Source: an uncultured Clostridium sp. (lineage in GTDB: Bacteria > Cyanobacteriota > Vampirovibrionia > Gastranaerophilales > Gastranaerophilaceae). From it: 9,771 nt of DNA. A program made the position numbers and the translations under genes. The notes under the pieces are model-generated. The model saw only the letters and a program-made list of their open reading frames with translations, searched no databases and was not told the origin of the DNA. This document shows, piece after piece, positions 5,681 through 9,771 of the stretch. Location of the stretch: contig CAUDIU010000064.1 in NCBI GenBank assembly GCA_958449715.1, positions 1 to 9,771 of the forward strand, written 5' to 3'. How positions within the stretch are numbered: position 1 is the first letter of the stretch; every line of letters begins with the position of its first letter.

Positions 5681-6538
5681 ATGAAGGTAAACTCAATACA
5701 ACGTGATTTGACCCTGAAACAGGGTAATTTAAGGCTCCATTCGGAATCTCAGAACTTTAGAGAGAAGAATTACGCGGGCATGTATGAAAAAAATAATAGA
5801 GGATATAATGCAGATTATTGTGGCAGTTTTACGGGAAAGAGTGAAGCTGCCACAACTGTTATTAAAAAAACGTTTGCAGATAAAATACTCTCAAGTAACT
5901 GGTTTGGAAAATTTGCAAAATATTCAAATGATCATAATATTTCAACAAGTGCATTGATTGCTCTTGTTCTTGCAGGTGTTATGAGACCGGCAACTATTTT
6001 AGCTTTACCTGGTAAAAAAGATAAAGAAGATAAAGTATACGCTGCGGGTCATTCAATGGCATCAGGGATTATTGGCTTTTTAGTATCAACAGCTATTACA
6101 AGTCCATTTGATGAATCAATTAAAAAATTCTTTGGTGATCCTGATAAGTATTTAACAGCAAAAAATAATGCAAAAAATGCGGGTAGAAAAGGGGCAAAAC
6201 CTACTTTAGAAAGAATGAAAAATGCTATTAAATATTTAGAGAAAAAAGTTGATACAGCTAAAACTGCAAAATATTATGAACCAATGCTAGAAAAATTGAC
6301 AAAACAAACAGGTGCTATGGAAACATTAGCTAAAAATATTCCAGATTGGGTTATCGGTGTGCCAAGGGCAATTTTAACAATTGCACTTATTCCTCCAATA
6401 TTGAAATATGTATTTGGTGTAGAAAAGAAAAAGAAACCCGAACCGCCAAAGGATAATATAAATAATAATATGGAAAATTTACAAATGGACTTTATTGAAA
6501 AACCAGCTTTTCAACAATTCAAAGGAGGTGTTAAATAA
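5681..6538 (+). CDS. unrecognised three-helix membrane protein with polar leader ending in SFTG (first of pair)
   Basis: A 285-aa protein of unknown function. Residues 1-48 are polar, rich in Asn, Gln, Arg and Lys, begin MKVNSIQ and end at SFTG (49-52). Hydrophobic segments lie at about 88-108, 121-141 (containing FLVST at 133-137) and 222-247 (beginning at GVPR, 226-229). The first two are joined by a charged hinge, KKDKEDK (112-118). Residues 150-220 are highly charged and probably helical, with a basic C-terminus at 248-258 (EKKKKPEPPK) and a final polar tail. The start has only a weak Shine-Dalgarno (GGTGA, 5672-5676), but there is no better upstream start. The stop overlaps the next gene's ATG by 1 nt, and the two products share architecture, so they probably work together in the inner membrane. 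I do not recognise a named family. Confidence 0.88.
   Translation: MKVNSIQRDLTLKQGNLRLHSESQNFREKNYAGMYEKNNRGYNADYCGSFTGKSEAATTVIKKTFADKILSSNWFGKFAKYSNDHNISTSALIALVLAGVMRPATILALPGKKDKEDKVYAAGHSMASGIIGFLVSTAITSPFDESIKKFFGDPDKYLTAKNNAKNAGRKGAKPTLERMKNAIKYLEKKVDTAKTAKYYEPMLEKLTKQTGAMETLAKNIPDWVIGVPRAILTIALIPPILKYVFGVEKKKKPEPPKDNINNNMENLQMDFIEKPAFQQFKGGVK
6521..6530 (+). promoter_or_regulatory. strong ribosome binding site for the second membrane-protein gene
   Basis: AAAGGAGGTG, a near-perfect anti-16S match, lies within the last codons of the first gene. Its GGAGG core is 9 nt before the ATG of the TAATG stop/start overlap. It is far stronger than the upstream gene's own site, so the second protein may be made in greater amount. 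Confidence 0.85.
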
Positions 6539-7380
6539 TGAACGTACAATTTAACACAAATCTTTTGAATACAAATACTCAAAAATATAATAAAAATCAA
6601 AATAATTTAAAACAAACTACTTTTACAGCAAATCCTATTCAAAATAGTGCAGATGTTGCAACTGAAATGATGAAAGATTCTAATTTGTTTGCACCGCTAT
6701 TAAAAGCTTATGATAGATTTACTGATGGGATAGCAAAACATGTTACATCTAAATTTATTAATAGTAAACCAATTATAGGATTGGCTTCAAAATTTAGAAA
6801 TAGTGATAATTTATTTCAACACTGTTTAACTGTAGGTTCTGTCATTACAAGTGGTTTGTATATGGAAAAAACTCTTACAAATGATAAACTTGATAAAGAT
6901 AGAAAGAAAACTTTAGCAGTTAACCAAGGTTTGACATTCTTAGTGTCAACTATTGGGGCTTATAGTTTAGATAAATATGTAAAAGGATGGTGGAATAAAT
7001 TAACTGAAAAATTTGCTGGCCATCTTTTAAATGATAATAAATTTGTTGAAAACTTCCATGATTATAATAATAAAATTAAGATATCAAATGAACAATTACT
7101 GGAAGCTGCAAAAGGTAAGTCTGAAAAGCCTTTATTGAAAAAGACAATGAAACTTGAAGACTACGTAAAGATACATCCTACTTATACAGCTTTGAATGAA
7201 GCTGATGGAAAAGCGTTAATCAGTAAAATAAAAGGTATGGGTGTACTAAGAACAATGATAGTATTTGGTTTTGTATACAGATACTTTGTGCCGGTAGTTG
7301 TAACTAAACCTGCTAATTGGCTTTGTGAAAAATATTTAGCTAATAAAAAAGCAAAAGCAGAAAATAAACAAAATGCATAA
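6538..7380 (+). CDS. unrecognised three-helix membrane protein with polar leader ending in TFTA (second of pair)
   Basis: A 280-aa protein of unknown function that mirrors its neighbour. An Asn/Gln/Thr-rich leader (1-27) ends at TFTA (28-31). A soluble stretch follows, then hydrophobic segments at about 94-109, 125-144 (with FLVST at 134-138) and 235-257 (beginning GVLR, 235-238). The hinge between the first two is charged (NDKLDKDRKK, 115-124). A charged central region (about 150-230) and a short Lys/Ala-rich C-terminus complete it. Matching positions of the hinge, FLVST and GV-x-R motifs suggest the two genes arose by tandem duplication, though overall identity looks low. Its ATG shares one base with the preceding TAA and has a very strong Shine-Dalgarno, so the pair is translationally coupled. 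A terminator follows 14 nt after the stop. Confidence 0.88.
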   Translation: MNVQFNTNLLNTNTQKYNKNQNNLKQTTFTANPIQNSADVATEMMKDSNLFAPLLKAYDRFTDGIAKHVTSKFINSKPIIGLASKFRNSDNLFQHCLTVGSVITSGLYMEKTLTNDKLDKDRKKTLAVNQGLTFLVSTIGAYSLDKYVKGWWNKLTEKFAGHLLNDNKFVENFHDYNNKIKISNEQLLEAAKGKSEKPLLKKTMKLEDYVKIHPTYTALNEADGKALISKIKGMGVLRTMIVFGFVYRYFVPVVVTKPANWLCEKYLANKKAKAENKQNA

Positions 7381-7393
7381 TAATTAAATTAGT

Positions 7394-7436
7394 AAAAAAG
7401 AGATATGACTATTTATGTAGTAATATCTCTTTTTTT
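7394..7436 (+). terminator. intrinsic terminator after the membrane-protein pair
   Basis: A perfect 13-bp stem (7394-7406 with 7423-7435), AAAAAAGAGATAT paired with ATATCTCTTTTTT, ends in seven T (7430-7436). The 16-nt loop holds a further ACTA/TAGT pairing (7408-7411 with 7418-7421) across one mismatch. The low GC of the stem makes it weaker than the two upstream terminators, so some read-through is possible. Confidence 0.8.
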
Positions 7437-7457
7437 ATTAAAAAAAAAAGACTTTTA

Positions 7458-7466
7458 TGCTATATT
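7458..7466 (+). promoter_or_regulatory. extended -10 promoter element for the HEAT-queC operon
   Basis: TGC followed by TATATT (7461-7466) is an exact TGn extended -10 with a 5 of 6 match to TATAAT. Such promoters need little -35 sequence. Directly upstream is a run of ten A (7440-7449) right after the previous terminator. Transcription would begin near 7473, downstream of the ATG at 7457, which supports the GTG at 7490 as the real start. Confidence 0.5.
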
Positions 7467-7489
7467 TCGAGTGTAGATGGGGTAAGACA

Positions 7490-8446
7490 GTGGAAAAAGA
7501 TTACTTGGATTTAGATTTAATAGCTAAAGAATGTAACCTGTTAGATGAGTCTGATGTAAATTCTGTTGTTCAAAAAATTCAGGCCCTTGATGAGGTTTAT
7601 GAAAGATGTAATCTTGTTAAAATTTATAATTATTTTTTGAGTATTTGTAAAAATCCTGAAATTTTGATGAACATTATCCAATGCATGGATCGAATCAGGG
7701 ATAATGAGTTTCTTGGTCCGCTTTTAGATTTATTATTATTGAAAAATATTGATACAGAAAAAGATTCTTTTATAAATGTTAGGGCAATGTGTGCAAAAGC
7801 AATTGCAAATTTAAAAGATACTTCTGCCGTTACTCCACTTTTATATTGCTTAAATAACAAAGATGAAAATTATAAGGTAAGACTTGCTTGTGCTGATGCT
7901 CTAGGACGTATTGGGGATAGATATGCAGTAGCACCTTTGATAGAAGTTGTAAAAGATGAGGAAGAAAAATCAGTATATTTGAGAGAGACTGCAGCTTCTG
8001 CTCTTGGAATGCTGGGTGATTTGAGAGCGGTTGACCCTTTAGTAAGTATTTTGGAAACACAAAAAGGAATTTGGAATAAATTTACTTTTTTGAAAGAACG
8101 TGTAATTGAGGCTTTAGGAAAATTAAGACTAGATGATAATGAACGAGTTTTTAATGCCTTAAAAAATTCTCTAATGGATGAATCTCCTCAAATCCGTATA
8201 AATGCAATAGAGGCAATTATGGATAGTGAAAATCCTCAGGCTGTAGATACTATAAAAACTTGCCTTTTAGAAGATGAAGATGAAGAAGTTAAGAAAAATG
8301 CTTTGATTGCTTTGTATAATCTTGTTGGAAGAGAAATCTTAGATGAGGTTGCAAATGGGTCAAATTATCCTGATGCTTTGAAATTGGAAGCTGTTTCAAT
8401 GATATCTGAATATGAAGAAGATGAGGAAAATAGTGAAGATGAGTAG
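7490..8446 (+). CDS. HEAT-repeat protein (PBS-lyase HEAT-like)
   Basis: A 318-aa soluble alpha-solenoid protein, probably a protein-binding scaffold. After a helical N-terminal region of about 95 residues come five to six repeats of about 30 residues. Each has the form R-x-x-A-x-x-A-L-G-x-[IL]-G-D-x-x-A-V-x-P-L; the clearest are VRLACADALGRIGDRYAVAPLI and LRETAASALGMLGDLRAVDPLV. The C-terminus is very acidic. The pattern is that of PBS-lyase HEAT repeats, known from cyanobacterial CpcE/F lyases but widespread, so the name does not imply a lyase. The frame opens at an ATG at 7457 (329 aa). I prefer the GTG at 7490, because GGGGT (7479-7483) lies 6 nt before it, the ATG lacks a Shine-Dalgarno and it falls inside the likely promoter. 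The end overlaps queC, so it is the operon's first gene. Confidence 0.87.
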   Translation: MEKDYLDLDLIAKECNLLDESDVNSVVQKIQALDEVYERCNLVKIYNYFLSICKNPEILMNIIQCMDRIRDNEFLGPLLDLLLLKNIDTEKDSFINVRAMCAKAIANLKDTSAVTPLLYCLNNKDENYKVRLACADALGRIGDRYAVAPLIEVVKDEEEKSVYLRETAASALGMLGDLRAVDPLVSILETQKGIWNKFTFLKERVIEALGKLRLDDNERVFNALKNSLMDESPQIRINAIEAIMDSENPQAVDTIKTCLLEDEDEEVKKNALIALYNLVGREILDEVANGSNYPDALKLEAVSMISEYEEDEENSEDE

Positions 8447-9107
8447 CCGAGGAATTGTTCTTCTTTCAGGAGGGCTAGATTCTCTTGTAAGTTTAGGATT
8501 AGGTATAAAAGATTATGGAGTATCTCTCGCTTTAACTTTTGACTATGGACAAAAGTCTGCAAGATATGAAATAGATGCATCGAAAGAAATTTGTGATTAT
8601 TACAAAATTGAACATAAAGTAATAAATTTGGATTGGCTTAAAAATATTACTCATACATCTCTTGTAAGTGATAAAGAAATTCCAGAGGGAAAAGAACTTG
8701 ATGATTCTGTGCAATCAGCAAAAAGTGTATGGGTGCCTAACCGAAACGGATTATTTTTGAATATTGCAGGATGTTTTGCTGATAGCGAAAATTATGATTA
8801 TATATTGATAGGTGCAAATAAAGAGGAAGCTCAGACTTTTTCAGATAATACTCAAAATTTTATAGATAAAATTAATGCAGAGTTTGAATATTCTACTCAA
8901 AAACATCCTAAAGTTGTTGCACCCTTGATAAATTCTGACAAAAATGATATAGTAAAGCTGGCATTGGATAATAAAATTCCGCTTGAATACGTAAGAAGCT
9001 GTTACGCAGGAGGCGAAAAACATTGCGGGAAGTGCGAATCTTGTACTAGATTAAAAAATGCTTTAGAGTATAACCATGACACATATTATATAAGGAAACT
9101 TTTTTGA
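8439..9107 (+). CDS. queC: 7-cyano-7-deazaguanine synthase (preQ0 synthase)
   Basis: QueC converts 7-carboxy-7-deazaguanine to preQ0 with ATP and ammonia, a step shared by queuosine synthesis and 7-deazaguanine DNA modification. The 222-aa protein has the N-type ATP-pyrophosphatase loop LLSGGLDSLVSLGL near the start, the FDYGQKSARYEI segment, VPNRNGLFLNIAG in the middle, and IGANKEEAQTFSDN. Four zinc-binding Cys close the chain: C188, C196, C199 and C202, in the arrangement SCYAGGEKHCGKCESC. All key residues are present. The start is ambiguous. In-frame ATGs occur at 8412, 8421 and 8439 and a GTG at 8433; family N-termini begin only a few residues before the loop, so 8439 is chosen, with GAGGA at 8423-8427. 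It overlaps the HEAT gene by 8 nt and the next gene by 4 nt. No other que gene is visible, so the pathway use is not fixed by context. Confidence 0.95.
   Translation: MSSRGIVLLSGGLDSLVSLGLGIKDYGVSLALTFDYGQKSARYEIDASKEICDYYKIEHKVINLDWLKNITHTSLVSDKEIPEGKELDDSVQSAKSVWVPNRNGLFLNIAGCFADSENYDYILIGANKEEAQTFSDNTQNFIDKINAEFEYSTQKHPKVVAPLINSDKNDIVKLALDNKIPLEYVRSCYAGGEKHCGKCESCTRLKNALEYNHDTYYIRKLF
9092..9096 (+). promoter_or_regulatory. ribosome binding site deciding a TTG start
   Basis: AAGGA lies 7 nt before TTG at 9104-9106, which overlaps the queC stop as TTGA. There is no in-frame ATG near by, so the TTG start is well supported. Confidence 0.75.
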
Positions 9108-9658
9108 AGACACAATTTTTAGATCAAGAAATTAAATATGAAGGCTGGCAGCTATCTCCTCATTGGATTTACAAAAATTTTAAAATTCAAGGAGATGCGA
9201 CTGTTGCATTTATAGGAGAATGTGAAGTAAAACTTACTGAAATGGTTGACATTGAAGATGTTATAAATAATGAACCTATTTATAGTAAATCAATGTTGAG
9301 TTTTATTTCTGAACAATTTAATGTTGGATTAGTTGAAGGTGTTTTTAGACAAAGACTTTTAATTTGTATAATTAAAGAAGCTCTTGAAAAAAGAGGTTTT
9401 GTAATTAGAAGAAACGGTGATGATTTATTTTTTGAGGATAAAAAATTAACTGTTTCAATAGCTACAAAATCAGTAAATTCAATATTAATTCATACGGGTA
9501 TAAATATTGATTCTACAGGAGCTCCAGTAAAAGCAAGCGGTTTAACTAGTGAACTTGGGATTACTGATATCAAGTCTTTGGCTGATGAAATTTTGCAAAA
9601 ATATTCAGAAGAGATAGATGATATAATTTTAGCATCTACAAAGGTAAGAGGTGTATAA
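9104..9658 (+). CDS. DUF366-family protein of unknown function
   Basis: A 184-aa soluble protein that I recognise as DUF366 from the N-terminal pattern KYEGWQLSPHWIY (11-23), followed by VAFIGECEVKLTEMVDIEDV (34-53). These landmarks are conserved in archaeal and bacterial members, whose length is similar. A central segment (about 64-100) is helical, and the strand-rich part IATKSVNSILIHTGINIDSTGAP (119-141) carries a conserved-looking T-x-S and HTGINID. No transmembrane segment or signal peptide is seen. The molecular function is not established to my knowledge. It starts at TTG within the queC stop (4-nt overlap), with AAGGA 7 nt upstream, so its translation should be coupled to queC. That suggests, without proving, a role near 7-deazaguanine metabolism. 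The stop TAA shares one base with the next ATG. Confidence 0.85.
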   Translation: MKTQFLDQEIKYEGWQLSPHWIYKNFKIQGDATVAFIGECEVKLTEMVDIEDVINNEPIYSKSMLSFISEQFNVGLVEGVFRQRLLICIIKEALEKRGFVIRRNGDDLFFEDKKLTVSIATKSVNSILIHTGINIDSTGAPVKASGLTSELGITDIKSLADEILQKYSEEIDDIILASTKVRGV

Positions 9659-9771
9659 TGGAAGAAGATTCAAGAAGACCTTCGCATATAAGTTATAAAG
9701 AATATCAAAAAAAAGTTACTAAAAATCCAAACGAAGGGATTATTATTTTTGTATCAGCTTTTTTTATTTTG
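9658..9771 (+). CDS. N-terminus of an unrecognised membrane protein (cut by the right edge)
   Basis: Thirty-eight codons are present. The first 27 residues are polar and charged (beginning MEEDSRRPSHISYKEYQKK), followed by a hydrophobic stretch from GIIIFVSAFFIL to the edge that looks like the start of a transmembrane helix. The ATG overlaps the preceding TAA by 1 nt (TAATG) and AGAGGTG at 9647-9653 provides a ribosome binding site, so it is the fourth gene of the HEAT-queC-DUF366 operon. Positively charged residues before the helix would keep the N-terminus in the cytoplasm. No function can be given from this fragment. Confidence 0.75.
   Translation, partial: MEEDSRRPSHISYKEYQKKVTKNPNEGIIIFVSAFFIL

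Noticed and set aside
7490..8446. Reading the HEAT protein as a phycobilin lyase (CpcE/F type)
   Set aside because: The repeat type is shared by many unrelated proteins, and no phycobiliprotein gene is near by.

Overview
This AT-rich window has compact, Shine-Dalgarno-led genes and looks like a bacterial chromosome. My best guess is a gut relative of the cyanobacteria (Melainabacteria/Vampirovibrionia, probably Gastranaerophilales). The basis is low GC, a SulP transporter of BicA-like character, a NarL-type regulator with a 'VMDIGLP' phosphorylation motif, a PBS-lyase-type HEAT protein, and two proteins with Asn/Gln-rich leaders ending in SFTG or TFTA. That leader style matches my recollection of this lineage. 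The placement is inference and was not tested by any search.

Layout. The left part (1-2386) is on the minus strand. A LuxR/NarL-type response regulator is followed 86 nt later by a SulP anion permease with a C-terminal STAS domain, and the first codons of a further gene run off the left edge. A 201-bp divergent intergenic region (2387-2587) separates this from the plus-strand genes, which fill the rest of the window in four units. Unit one is a small one-helix membrane protein with a Pro/His/Lys-rich tail, closed by a strong terminator. Unit two is nadB-nadC (L-aspartate oxidase and quinolinate phosphoribosyltransferase), overlapping by 11 nt and closed by a strong terminator; nadA is not in the window. 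Unit three is a translationally coupled pair of related, unrecognised three-helix membrane proteins, closed by a third terminator. Unit four is a HEAT-repeat protein, queC, a DUF366-family protein and the start of a membrane protein cut by the right edge, all joined by overlapping stop and start codons.

Functionally, the assignable genes cover anion uptake (SulP), de novo NAD synthesis from aspartate, and preQ0 synthesis (QueC) for queuosine or related 7-deazaguanines. The least explained parts are the tandem membrane-protein pair with its leaders, the Pro/His-rich small protein, and the DUF366 and HEAT partners of queC. Several AT-rich dyads lie just upstream of start codons (sulP, nadB and the membrane pair) and are candidate control sites. 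I see no tRNA, rRNA, CRISPR array, insertion sequence or phage gene, and no gene-free stretch longer than 300 bases.
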